41,945 bases of DNA from an uncultured Marivita sp. GTDB lineage: Bacteria > Pseudomonadota > Alphaproteobacteria > Rhodobacterales > Rhodobacteraceae. Positions within the stretch are counted from its first letter, which is position 1; every line of letters starts with the position of its first letter. Made by a program: the position numbers and the translations under genes. Location: the NCBI GenBank assembly GCA_947503115.1, contig CANNCS010000024.1, positions 1 through 41,945 of the forward strand, written 5' to 3'. The notes beneath the pieces are model-generated. The model had not been told where the DNA came from. It ran no database searches and saw nothing but the letters and a program-made list of their open reading frames with translations. Below are positions 8,815 through 17,478 of the stretch, one piece after another.

Positions 8815-9854
8815 GACGCTTGCTCGCTGAGGATGACCCAAACGCGGGATTCTGGCGTCAGACCCAAATCGGAGCGGAACGCCCCTGCCGCCAACAGACC
8901 GGCAACACCTGCACCGCCAGACGGTGTGGTCGGATATCCTGCATCGGCACAGGCAGTGCTGCCTGCCGCCCCTTCTTCTTCAGAAATAATCATGAAGTCG
9001 TCCGCATCCCGCGCCAGCCCCTTAAGCGCGATCAGCGACGGCTCTTTACAATCAAGTCGCCCCATCGCGGACTCCGGTCCCTCGGTGACTTGTGCGGACC
9101 CAGCCTTAACGGATGCGTATAGAGCCGGGGCAGCTTCGGGTTCGACAACGACGATCCGAGGCGCATCGCCCCACGAAACCCGCGCATAGGCGGCGCAAGC
9201 TGTCGCCAAACCACCAACACCTGCTTGCAGGAAAATGTGCGTCGGCGGCGCTGGCATCTGGGCCACCGCCTCCTGCATCAGCACCAGATAGCCTTCCATC
9301 AAAGTGTACGGCCGGTCGAGATAGCCCGGCCACGAACTGTCTGACAGCAAGGCCCAATCGTTGTCCGTCGCAGCCTGTGCGGCGCCTGCCATCGCCTCTT
9401 CATAGATCGCCCCATGCCGGACAACATCCGCACCAAAGCTGCGCAGGCGGTCGGCAAAACCTTCGGGCACCGTGTCGGCAAGGTAAACGACGGCGCGCGC
9501 GCCAAACGCCTGCGCGCCCGCCGCAACAGACAAGCCGTGGTTGCCGGCACTTGCGGTAACATAGGTTCTACCCTTGGCGTTGCCGTCTTCGGCATCACGC
9601 GCAATCACATAGGCCGCACCCAACGCCTTGAAGCTTCCCAACCCCATGCGCGCGCGTTCGTCTTTGATATGCAGGTGCCCGACACCCGCCGCTTGCGCCA
9701 AGGCAGGCACATCGTGAAGCGGTGTTACACCGGCGGCAGGACACCGCGTCAGCAGGGTTGACGGGCGGTCCGCATCAACACTGGGAAATGGAATTTCTGC
9801 CAGTGTCGCAAGCACGGCATCTGCAAGGTCGGGGGTTTTGTGAAGCACGTTCAT
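8811..9854 (-). CDS. PLP-dependent lyase, diaminopropionate ammonia-lyase / threonine dehydratase-like (EutB-like)
   Basis: A 347-residue fold-type II PLP enzyme: Schiff-base Lys76 in Gly-Ser-Phe-Lys-Ala-Leu-Gly, phosphate/substrate loop Ser-Ala-Gly-Asn-His-Gly (102-107), and the Gly-rich Ala-Gly-Val-Gly-Gly phosphate cup (211-215). The Lys-Asp-Glu-Arg-x-Arg motif before the lysine and the length fit diaminopropionate ammonia-lyases and the EutB-type dehydratases rather than biosynthetic threonine deaminase; there is no ACT domain. The start is taken at ATG 9854, where the family alignment begins; GTG/ATG codons upstream to 9911 are possible, and no strong Shine-Dalgarno decides. It is first in the three-gene operon and divergent from the thiamine-diphosphate enzyme. 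Confidence 0.83.
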   Translation of the reverse strand: MNVLHKTPDLADAVLATLAEIPFPSVDADRPSTLLTRCPAAGVTPLHDVPALAQAAGVGHLHIKDERARMGLGSFKALGAAYVIARDAEDGNAKGRTYVTASAGNHGLSVAAGAQAFGARAVVYLADTVPEGFADRLRSFGADVVRHGAIYEEAMAGAAQAATDNDWALLSDSSWPGYLDRPYTLMEGYLVLMQEAVAQMPAPPTHIFLQAGVGGLATACAAYARVSWGDAPRIVVVEPEAAPALYASVKAGSAQVTEGPESAMGRLDCKEPSLIALKGLARDADDFMIISEEEGAAGSTACADAGYPTTPSGGAGVAGLLAAGAFRSDLGLTPESRVWVILSEQAS

Positions 9855-9863
9855 AGCCGCACT

Positions 9864-9890
9864 GTGACAGCACATCACCGCGTCTGTCAC
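9864..9890. promoter_or_regulatory. inverted repeat in divergent gap
   Basis: GTGACAG (9864-9870) and CTGTCAC (9884-9890) form a perfect 7-bp inverted repeat with a 13-bp spacer. It sits 10-36 bp upstream of the lyase start and about 100 bp upstream of the divergent thiamine-diphosphate gene, so it is a plausible operator for the minus-strand operon. No regulator gene lies next to it. Confidence 0.4.
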
Positions 9891-9989
9891 TCCAAGTCCG
9901 ACATCCCCCACACCTAGACCGACCTTCTGTTTGCTCTGCCATTCGAACCGCTTTAGCGTTTGGGAAAATCAAAAAAGGCATTGCCCAGA

Positions 9990-11642
9990 ATGACCCGTCC
10001 CAACACCACGATCCGCGCCGCCGATCACCTTGTCGATTTGCTTGTTGCCCAAGGCACAACAGCTGCGTTCGGGGTGCCCGGTGAAAGCTACCTGCCGGTA
10101 CTCGATGCATTCTACGGACGCGAGCGGGACATCCGCTTTGTCACCTGTCGGCAAGAGGGCGGTGCCGCGATGGCCGCTGATGCCTATGGTAAACTGACGG
10201 GTCGCCCCGGTATCTGCTTCGCGACACGCGGCCCCGGTGCCACCAATGCCAGCGCCGGGGTGCATGTGGCCTATCAGGATTCGACCCCGATGATCCTGTT
10301 CCTTGGTCAGGTCGCCCGCGACATGGTGGACCGCGAGGCGTTTCAGGAAATCGACTACCGTCGCATGTTTGGTCAGATGGCCAAGTGGGTGGCCCAGATC
10401 GACGACGCGTCGCGGCTTCAGGAATACATTTCCCGCGCTTTTAGGACAGCTATGTCGGGACGACCCGGACCAGTGGTGCTGGCCCTGCCCGAGGACATGC
10501 TTTACGACCAGATCACCAAGCCGACGACGCCCGCGCGGATCGATACTTCGCGCTTTTTACCATCTGGTAAAATCATGGAAAGCCTCAAATCCCGGATCGC
10601 CAAGGCCCAACGCCCGCTGGTCATGGCAGGTGGCGGTGGCTGGACCAAAACCGGGATCGAAGCCTTGCAACGTTTTGCCGAAACCCAAGGCCTGCCCGTC
10701 GCCGTGTCCCTGCGTTGCCAGGGGCTCATGGACAACCGTCATCCAAACTACATTGGCCACTACGGCGTCGGCACGCCACCCTACCTTAAGGAAATCATGG
10801 CTGAGACTGATTTGTTGATCGCCGTCGGCCCGCGTCTGGGCGAAATGACCACAGCAGGTTATTCGATCCTGACACCCCCAGTACCGGAACAATCGCTGGT
10901 GCATGTCTTCCCCGAACCCGAGGAAATCGGCCGGGTCTACGAGCCGGAAATCGCGTTGGTGGCGGATACAGAAAGTTTCTGTACAGCTGTCGCCGAATGG
11001 GAGCCCATCGCGGCTGACAGCTTTGCGAACCGTACAAAAGACCTGCACGACCAGTACGTTTCGTTCAGCAACCCCGCCTCGGTCGGGGATGACCCGCTCG
11101 CCCCCTATTTCGCGCATCTGGCCGAGATCCTGCCCAACGATGCAATCCTTTGCAACGGCGCGGGCAATTACGCAGGCTGGCTGCACCGTTTCTACAAATA
11201 CCGCGCACCGGGGTCGCAACTGGCCCCGACATCTGGCTCAATGGGCTATGGCCTACCGGCGGCCATTGGAGCCGCGATCTGTGAACCAGAACGCGAAATT
11301 TTCGCGATTGCGGGCGACGGGTGTTTCATGATGACCTGTCAGGAAATGGCCACCGCCGTACATCACGATCTGAACCTGACCGTGATCATTATCGACAATG
11401 CCCGCTACGGAACGATCCGCGCGCACCAGGAGCGGGAATATCCCAACCGGGTGTCTGGCACAGTGCTGACCAATCCCGATTTCAGTGACTTCGCACGGTC
11501 CTTCGGCGCCCATGCGACCAAGGCACCGGACTACGACAGCTTTGTCGCTGCCTTGGTCGACGCGCGGTCGCGTGAAGGGGTCAAGTTGATCGAGGTGAAG
11601 GCAGATCCAAACTTCCTGTCACCGGGAAAGCGTTTGTCTTGA
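9990..11642 (+). CDS. thiamine diphosphate-dependent enzyme, acetolactate synthase-like
   Basis: The ATG at 9990 begins the conserved domain (the frame extends to 9960 without a better start). The 550-residue protein has the three domains of the acetolactate synthase/benzoylformate decarboxylase superfamily. The N-terminal Pyr domain carries catalytic Glu56 (Arg-Gln-Glu-Gly-Gly) and the Thr-Arg-Gly-Pro-Gly-Ala-Thr-Asn segment (79-86). A central domain spans about 190-335. The C-terminal PP domain has the Gly-Asp-Gly motif (442-444) and Asn470 of the metal/diphosphate site. It lacks an obvious partner regulatory subunit gene, so it is unlikely to be the housekeeping biosynthetic AHAS. It is divergent from the lyase/hydrolase/racemase operon and could act on a 2-oxo acid from that pathway; this is inference. 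Confidence 0.85.
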   Translation: MTRPNTTIRAADHLVDLLVAQGTTAAFGVPGESYLPVLDAFYGRERDIRFVTCRQEGGAAMAADAYGKLTGRPGICFATRGPGATNASAGVHVAYQDSTPMILFLGQVARDMVDREAFQEIDYRRMFGQMAKWVAQIDDASRLQEYISRAFRTAMSGRPGPVVLALPEDMLYDQITKPTTPARIDTSRFLPSGKIMESLKSRIAKAQRPLVMAGGGGWTKTGIEALQRFAETQGLPVAVSLRCQGLMDNRHPNYIGHYGVGTPPYLKEIMAETDLLIAVGPRLGEMTTAGYSILTPPVPEQSLVHVFPEPEEIGRVYEPEIALVADTESFCTAVAEWEPIAADSFANRTKDLHDQYVSFSNPASVGDDPLAPYFAHLAEILPNDAILCNGAGNYAGWLHRFYKYRAPGSQLAPTSGSMGYGLPAAIGAAICEPEREIFAIAGDGCFMMTCQEMATAVHHDLNLTVIIIDNARYGTIRAHQEREYPNRVSGTVLTNPDFSDFARSFGAHATKAPDYDSFVAALVDARSREGVKLIEVKADPNFLSPGKRLS

Positions 11643-11648
11643 GCAAGC

Positions 11649-12860
11649 TCACAACAGGCCCGTTGCGAGCAGCAACAGGCTTGTCCCAACCCCCAACACT
11701 GGCACAGCCATTGGCACACGGAAATGCTGGTCAGCAGGTGCGTCGGCAAGCTTGATCCGGATCAGCGCAAGGTTCACCAGAACGAACACAAACAACACGA
11801 CCTGCGACGTGCGTTCTGCTAACGCATCAATGGGAAACGTGAGCGCCAAAAGCAGGATCGTCACACCAACGACCAAGGTTGCGACCACCGGGGTTTGGGT
11901 TTTCGACGAGACATAGGACAGGGGCTTTGGCAGATGACCCCGATCCGCAAGGCCGTAAAGCACGCGCGACGCCATGATCATCTGGATCAGCACGCCATTC
12001 ACCGTTGCAACGATTGCAACAAGACTGAACCCCTGTTGCAAAACACCCGGCGCATCCGCAAAGACCAGCAACAGCGGTGCAGCTGATTCAGACAACGGCG
12101 CAAGCGGGACAGCCATCAGAACCGCAGTTGTCGTTCCGATATAAAGCACGGTCGCCAGAACGAGCGTCCACAGGATCGCGCGGGGCATCGTGTGCAGGGG
12201 GTCTTTCACCTCTTCCGCGACATTGGCCATGTCTTCGAACCCAACAAAGGCAAAGAACGCGAGCAAAGACGCCGCACCGATCCCGACCCAGTGTGGGCCG
12301 GTCAAGGGCGGGATGATGTCGGTCAGCGTCACACCGGAGGGTTCGGAAAAGCCAAATCCCCAGAGCATCACCATGACAAGTCCAGACACCTCAATAACCG
12401 TGATGACAGCCGCCACAGTGACCGACTGGGTGATACCCCAAAGCGCGATCAGTCCCATGAGCGCCACAACCGCCACGGTCAAACCCCCAGTCGGTGCGCC
12501 GGTCATCCCATGCAAGTAAGAAGCTGCGCCAAGCGACACCGCCGCCGCAGACACCAAACCGGACAGCACCACGGCAAGCCCAACCACCGTCGCAAGGCTC
12601 GCAGACGAGAACCCTGCTTCGACATAAGCTGCCTCTCCGGCACTGACGGGATACCGCGTCGACAGTTCGGCGTAGGAAAAGGCCGTGAACGCCACGACCA
12701 GTGCGGCCACCACAAAGGCCACTGGCGCAAATGTTCCGGCCTCAGCTGCCGTTGCGCCGACCAGAACATAAATCCCCGCCCCCACGGTCACACCGAGGCC
12801 GTAAAGCGTCAGCAAGGGTACATTCAAAGCGCGGCGCAGTTTGTTGTCTTCGGTCGCCAT
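11649..12860 (-). CDS. APC family amino acid permease
   Basis: A 403-residue polytopic protein with about eleven to twelve hydrophobic segments. The N-terminal Gly-Val-Thr-Val-Gly-Ala-Gly-Ile-Tyr-Val motif (residues 23-32) is the unwound substrate-binding helix 1 of amino acid-polyamine-organocation transporters, and Gly-Phe-Glu-Asp (about 206-209) lies in helix 6. It ends shortly after the last helix, without the C-terminal extension seen in cationic amino acid transporters. Its stop is 6 bp from the stop of the convergent thiamine-diphosphate gene. It may import the substrate of the neighbouring catabolic genes, but this rests on position only. Confidence 0.87.
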   Translation of the reverse strand: MATEDNKLRRALNVPLLTLYGLGVTVGAGIYVLVGATAAEAGTFAPVAFVVAALVVAFTAFSYAELSTRYPVSAGEAAYVEAGFSSASLATVVGLAVVLSGLVSAAAVSLGAASYLHGMTGAPTGGLTVAVVALMGLIALWGITQSVTVAAVITVIEVSGLVMVMLWGFGFSEPSGVTLTDIIPPLTGPHWVGIGAASLLAFFAFVGFEDMANVAEEVKDPLHTMPRAILWTLVLATVLYIGTTTAVLMAVPLAPLSESAAPLLLVFADAPGVLQQGFSLVAIVATVNGVLIQMIMASRVLYGLADRGHLPKPLSYVSSKTQTPVVATLVVGVTILLLALTFPIDALAERTSQVVLFVFVLVNLALIRIKLADAPADQHFRVPMAVPVLGVGTSLLLLATGLL

Positions 12861-12974
12861 AGTCGAACCACCTATCTGACAGGAAAAGCGTTTTTGCCCG
12901 TCCCGTTCCGGTGTTCTAAGTCACAATTGACGTCCTGTAGATGACTTGGGTCAAAATGCGCCTTGGTTGTAGGT

Positions 12975-13601
12975 TTAAAGGGTGCTCTGGACCCATTTTG
13001 CAAATTCCGCAAAGATCTGATCCGACGCCACGCTGAAGGCGTCGATCACAGGCAGTGTTTCCGTCGTTGCAGCCATCACACTTGCGGACAACCTGCGGCT
13101 GGCGACGATACTCGCATCGCGTTCCCGCACGATCCGCACCAAAAGCGTAATCTGTACATTTGCGGTTTCCCCGTCGGAGGCCACATCCGCCTGAAAGTCG
13201 ATGACCTCGGTCACAAGGGCAAAATCGCCACTAACGCCCAAGGGTTTACGCCCCACATACCGCACTGCGCCTGTTGCTTCGATAGATCGCAGCATCAGCG
13301 TTTGGACCATCACGGGGGTGGTTTCGCTCCACCGGACATCGGGCAGGTATTGCGCCTGCAATGGATTGGGGCGGATCATGATCCGGTCAGTCGCCAACGC
13401 GCCGCTGGTAGTGGGCAATTCAATGATCACATCGCGCGCGATTGGCCGTCCAGACACCGCAGTTATGTCGCCTGGTGCGCGAAGTTCGAACACGTCCAGC
13501 GGTGTAGCCGCATCGCTCACTGCCGAGATCGCGGCACAGCCCGACAGCAGGGCCATCCCCATCAGAGCAACCACTTTGCGCATATGGGCCCACGTGATCA
13601 T
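12975..13601 (-). CDS. ABC transporter auxiliary lipoprotein (PqiC-like, ABC_trans_aux family)
   Basis: The start ATG (13601) overlaps the stop of the MCE gene (ATGA). A second in-frame ATG at 13583 (Met-Arg-Lys) would give a more compact signal peptide and is a real alternative. The precursor has a hydrophobic signal sequence and a lipobox Leu-Leu-Ser-Gly-Cys with lipidated Cys22. The mature region of about 185 residues matches the auxiliary lipoprotein family that accompanies MCE transporters (PqiC type), thought to sit at the outer membrane and dock the MCE protein. It is the fourth and last gene of the operon. No MlaC-type periplasmic carrier is seen, so this protein may replace it. Confidence 0.8.
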   Translation of the reverse strand: MITWAHMRKVVALMGMALLSGCAAISAVSDAATPLDVFELRAPGDITAVSGRPIARDVIIELPTTSGALATDRIMIRPNPLQAQYLPDVRWSETTPVMVQTLMLRSIEATGAVRYVGRKPLGVSGDFALVTEVIDFQADVASDGETANVQITLLVRIVRERDASIVASRRLSASVMAATTETLPVIDAFSVASDQIFAEFAKWVQSTL

Positions 13602-15337
13602 CGTCTGAACTCCGGTGTTTCTTGGTCAAGGAAGAACCGCGTTGGATCTCGTTGGATTTGATCTGTCAAACGGTCGAGATTTGCAATCAAGGCCCGGCTT
13701 TCCTGTGCGAGCCGTGAATAGAGCGGCAACGCGGTGGTCGTGAATTCGCGGATCGAGGGCGAAGCGGCACTGGTCAGGCTGCGCAGTTCGGCAAATGTTT
13801 CGGATGCCGCTTGGCTGGCGGCGCGCAGATCGGCGGACATACCGGGGATGTCTTCAGACACTTGCGCAATAGCGGAATCAAGGTTGCCCAACGAGCTCTC
13901 CAAACCTGAGATGATCCCATCCAGATCCTCGTTGAGGATCCGATCCGCGCCGGTGAAGGCCCGCTCAGCCGCGCCCAGTGCCCGGTCGCCCGTTTCCAGC
14001 GCGTCGTTGATCGCAGCCAGCGTCGTGTTCGCATTGGCAAAGGACACCTGCGCGTCTTCTAGCGTCACCCGGGCCGTTTCCAGCACAACCTTGGCGGACT
14101 GGCTAGAGGTCGTCAGGTTGCCACCCACTTCGGTGGCGACAGAGCGGAAAGTTTTGGCGGTCTGGCGAATGTCGGCGATGATCACAGGCAGATCTTCGTT
14201 GGCAATGGTCGCAACCGATGCGATGGCCCGGTCGGCTTCGGCCACCATTGTGCGGGTCTCGGACAGCAACGGCGCGCCTTCGTCGCGGATCAACGCGTCG
14301 AGCGTATCTGCGGTTTCCGTCACAGCTTCGGCAGTGCCATCGAGCCGGGAGATCAGCGCGTCGGTGGCTAGCAGGGTCGTTTGCGCTTCTTGCAGGCGCG
14401 CGGTTGCTGTTTCGCCGGTTGTGTTCAACGTCGCCATCAGCGCGCGGGCGTCAGTCGCAAGCGCGCTGAGTTCGCTTTGAAGCGCGGCTGTGGTGGCGCG
14501 CAAATCGGCGGTGGCTTGGGTTAGATCGGTGGCGATGTAGTTTTCGGTTCGCTCGATCGCCGATTTGGCGCTGGTTAGGGTGTCGTCACTGGTTGTCAGC
14601 ACACCTTTGCCCTGCTCGGACAATTCACCAATCGAGGTGAGAGTGGCATCGGCGGTTTGCAGCACGTCCGTGAGGTCACCAGTCAACGTGTTCAGCGTTT
14701 CGTTAAAGCGACTGATTTGCTCGGCAAAATCATTGACCGTCGTGGATATTCCAGAGACACCTTCGAGCGTTTCGGCAAAATCGGCCGAAGCGGATTCCAC
14801 ATTGGCAATGATGCTGTTGATACGGTCGCGGTTCTCGGTGCCCAAAAGATCGCCCACGTCCGACACCAATTGCAGCGACTCCTCCAACAACCGGGGCGCA
14901 TCCTCGGACAGGCTCTGCAACGTTGAGCGACCCGCGGTGATCTCTGGTACGGGCTGTTCGTCCGTCGGTTCCAACAACGGCGCTTCGGGCGATCCGGGGT
15001 CGATGCCGACAAAAGACACACCTGTCACGCCCTGCGCTTCGATGGTGGCGATACTGTCGGCGCGCACGGGTGTTTCGGCGTCAACCTCGACACGGACAAG
15101 GATGGTGCCGTCCTGATTGGGCGACAGGCGCACGTCTACCACCTGACCAACAGGCAAACCGCTAAAGCGCACGTCGGACGCGTTGCCAAGCCCGGACACC
15201 GACGAGAACCGAATGTCGTAATAGTCGAACTGGCGGTCCAGCTCGACCTGCGCAAACCAAAGGAAGAACCCAAGGATGCCCAGCAGCCCCGCGAGGGTGA
15301 ACGCGCCGATCAGGACAAAATTCGCCTTGGTTTCCAA
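13598..15337 (-). CDS. MlaD-type MCE protein with long C-terminal helical region
   Basis: The start is taken as TTG at 15337, two bases after the ATPase stop and preceded by AAAGGCGA; it gives an N-terminus (Met-Glu-Thr-Lys-Ala-Asn) usual in this family. The longer frame into the ATPase gene is rejected. The 579-residue product has one N-terminal membrane helix (about 7-28) and one MCE domain (about 38-115, ending Gly-Val-Ser-Phe-Val-Gly-Ile). The remaining ~430 residues are rich in Ala, Thr, Leu, Glu and Asp and have a heptad-like helical pattern. E. coli MlaD has about 180 residues, so this protein is long enough to reach well across the periplasm like PqiB or YebT tubes. It should be the substrate-binding hexamer of the phospholipid transporter. 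Confidence 0.87.
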   Translation of the reverse strand: METKANFVLIGAFTLAGLLGILGFFLWFAQVELDRQFDYYDIRFSSVSGLGNASDVRFSGLPVGQVVDVRLSPNQDGTILVRVEVDAETPVRADSIATIEAQGVTGVSFVGIDPGSPEAPLLEPTDEQPVPEITAGRSTLQSLSEDAPRLLEESLQLVSDVGDLLGTENRDRINSIIANVESASADFAETLEGVSGISTTVNDFAEQISRFNETLNTLTGDLTDVLQTADATLTSIGELSEQGKGVLTTSDDTLTSAKSAIERTENYIATDLTQATADLRATTAALQSELSALATDARALMATLNTTGETATARLQEAQTTLLATDALISRLDGTAEAVTETADTLDALIRDEGAPLLSETRTMVAEADRAIASVATIANEDLPVIIADIRQTAKTFRSVATEVGGNLTTSSQSAKVVLETARVTLEDAQVSFANANTTLAAINDALETGDRALGAAERAFTGADRILNEDLDGIISGLESSLGNLDSAIAQVSEDIPGMSADLRAASQAASETFAELRSLTSAASPSIREFTTTALPLYSRLAQESRALIANLDRLTDQIQRDPTRFFLDQETPEFRR

Positions 15338-15338
15338 T

Positions 15339-16121
15339 TCAATCGCCTTTCGTCTTGTCAGGCACGGCGGCGCGGGCGCGGGGGCCGTGGAAATACTCGT
15401 GCACCCACGGGTGATCCACCTCAAGCATATCCGCCATGCTGCCAGTCACCAGTACCTTTCGTTCCGCCAGCACCGCGATGCGGTCACAGGTCGCGTGCAG
15501 CGTGTCAAGATCGTGGGTCACAAGGAACACGGTCAGACCCAACGAATGGCTGAGGCCACGAATGAGCTGATCAAACGCTGCCGCACCAATGGGGTCCAGA
15601 CCTGCGGTCGGTTCGTCCAGAAAGACAATGTCAGGATCTAGCGCCAAGGCACGTGCCAACCCTGCCCGCTTGCGCATCCCGCCCGAAAGTTCGGACGGGT
15701 ATTTGTCACCGGCAAGGTATTGCAGACCCACCATTGAGATCTTGAGATCAGCCAAATCGCGTCGGATCAGCGGATCTAGTCCGGGAATCGCGCGCATCGG
15801 CACTTCGACGTTTTCACGCACAGTGAGCGACGAAAACAGCGCACCGTCCTGAAACATCACGCCCCAGCGACTTTCCAGCTTTTGCCGTGTGTCCTCGTCC
15901 GCGTTCAGAACATCGGTGCCCAGTACTTCCACTGATCCGGCAGCAGGTTTCTGCAATCCGGCTATGGTGCGCAGCAGAACGGATTTGCCTGTGCCAGAGC
16001 CGCCTACGACGCCAAGGATTTCACCGCGATAGACGTCGAGGTCCAGATCCTCGTGCACCACCTGCCGCCCAAACTGATTGCGGATGCCGCGCAGCTTTAT
16101 GACCACCTCGCGTTCGGTCAT
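15339..16121 (-). CDS. MlaF-type ABC transporter ATP-binding protein
   Basis: The ATG at 16121 overlaps the permease stop (ATGA). The 260-residue ATPase has Walker A Gly-Gly-Ser-Gly-Thr-Gly-Lys-Ser (40-47), Q-loop Gln91, signature Leu-Ser-Gly-Gly-Met (145-149), Walker B ending Phe-Leu-Asp-Glu (167-170) and switch His near 202. Signature Met-Arg-Lys-Arg after Ser-Gly-Gly is typical of the MlaF/Ttg2A group serving MCE systems. A C-terminal tail (His-Glu-Tyr-Phe-His-Gly-Pro) also matches MlaF, where it contacts the partner subunit. It powers the lipid transporter made by the flanking genes. Confidence 0.92.
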   Translation of the reverse strand: MTEREVVIKLRGIRNQFGRQVVHEDLDLDVYRGEILGVVGGSGTGKSVLLRTIAGLQKPAAGSVEVLGTDVLNADEDTRQKLESRWGVMFQDGALFSSLTVRENVEVPMRAIPGLDPLIRRDLADLKISMVGLQYLAGDKYPSELSGGMRKRAGLARALALDPDIVFLDEPTAGLDPIGAAAFDQLIRGLSHSLGLTVFLVTHDLDTLHATCDRIAVLAERKVLVTGSMADMLEVDHPWVHEYFHGPRARAAVPDKTKGD

Positions 16122-17245
16122 ATACCGATCCGCGCGAAGAAGATGGAGAAGACCGCGTCGGCGACAATCACGGCAAAGATCGCTGTGACCACCGCGTTTG
16201 ATGTCATTCGACCCAAGGATTCCGCGTTGCTCTGCACCTGCATCCCGGCATGGCAGCCGACAACACCGATGATCAGTGCAAAGATCGGCGCTTTGACAAG
16301 ACCGACAAAGACATGGCTGACCGCCGTCCCTTCGACCAGCCGCGTGGAGAACATCGCAGGCGAGATGCCAAGGTCGATCCACGCCATCAATGCACCCCCG
16401 AACAGCCCCGCAAGATTGGCGATCAATCCCAGGATGGGCAACATTATGAACAAAGCCAGAATGCGCGGCACAAAGAGGTTCATGCCGGGATCAAGCCCAA
16501 GCGTGCGCATCGCGTCGATTTCCTCGCGCATCTTCATTGAACCTATCGCCGCAGTGAAGGCCGACGCAGTGCGGCCTGCCACGATGATGGCCGTCAACAA
16601 GATGCCCAATTCCCGCAGAATGGAGATGGCGATCAGGTCGACGACAAACACTTCGGCCCCGAACTGGCGAAGCTGCGTGGAGCCCTGAAACGCCAAGACA
16701 ACCCCGATCAGGAAAGCCATCAACGCAACGATGGGCACCGCTTTAAGACCCACCTCTTCGCAGTGATGCACAAGAGAAGTCAGTTTGAATTCGCTGGGGT
16801 GGCGCAGTGCGCGTGCAAGACGATGTAGGAAAATGCCCAGATACGCAGTCAACGCGCGCAAGAACATCAGTCCCGAATAGACCCTCTGCCCAAACCGGTT
16901 GAGCCACGCCGCAAACGACCCATCATGCCGAGGCGGTGTTTCGGGATTTGGCAGGGCGCGTTCAACAGTCTGCAACAGGCTTGCCGCCTCTGTGCCAGCA
17001 CCTGCGATTTCAATGCCTTCCAGCCGTCCAGCGCGTCGCGTCAAAGTGACCAGCGCCCATGCGCCAGCCGTGTCGAGCCGGGTCACAGAAGACAGGTCGA
17101 GCCGTTGCACCGCACTTGCGTTCAACGCCTGCAACTGGTGACGAGCAGTCGTCACAGTCTGGATCGTCAACGCACCTGACAGGTGAACCGTGCCGGTGTC
17201 ATCGGCTGGTTGCAGACCAAACACCCCCGCGTCTGCGCCTGTCAT
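16118..17245 (-). CDS. MlaE-type permease with N-terminal STAS domain
   Basis: From ATG 17245 (375 residues). Residues about 15-100 form a STAS domain (Leu-Asp-Leu-Ser-Ser-Val ... Leu-Asp-Thr-Ala-Gly-Ala at 49-62), corresponding to MlaB. After a linker, residues about 115-375 form the MlaE permease with around five to six membrane helices and the conserved Glu-Leu-Gly/Ala-Gly-Arg/Met-Arg-Glu-Glu-Ile-Asp-Ala segments. The fusion places MlaB and MlaE functions in one chain. It is the first gene of the STAS-MlaE/MlaF/MCE/lipoprotein operon, likely moving phospholipids between inner and outer membranes; direction is not inferable from sequence. Confidence 0.9.
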   Translation of the reverse strand: MTGADAGVFGLQPADDTGTVHLSGALTIQTVTTARHQLQALNASAVQRLDLSSVTRLDTAGAWALVTLTRRAGRLEGIEIAGAGTEAASLLQTVERALPNPETPPRHDGSFAAWLNRFGQRVYSGLMFLRALTAYLGIFLHRLARALRHPSEFKLTSLVHHCEEVGLKAVPIVALMAFLIGVVLAFQGSTQLRQFGAEVFVVDLIAISILRELGILLTAIIVAGRTASAFTAAIGSMKMREEIDAMRTLGLDPGMNLFVPRILALFIMLPILGLIANLAGLFGGALMAWIDLGISPAMFSTRLVEGTAVSHVFVGLVKAPIFALIIGVVGCHAGMQVQSNAESLGRMTSNAVVTAIFAVIVADAVFSIFFARIGI

Positions 17246-17478
17246 AGCAGCGCCGTCGCAACGGGTTTGAGTGATCGTTTTGGAATGGTGCGTCCTGAGT
17301 CCATGCCCCCAAGCTATCCCGTCACACCAACGCGCGAAAGCGGTCATCCCCTGCGGCGAACAGCCTCTGGGTCACGAACCAAGACAGGAAAAACAGCACA
17401 ATTTTGCGCAACGCTGCACATGCAGAAAAACCGGGAATTTCCTTTCCCGTCAAATGCCGCACCTGCAAAATAGCTTTC

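Noticed and set aside
6917-9854. Direct naming of the operon as ectoine degradation (eutA/eutB/eutD)
   Set aside because: Family membership fits, but eutC, eutE, the uptake system and regulator are absent and the M24 N-terminal motif looks different, so gene symbols were withheld.
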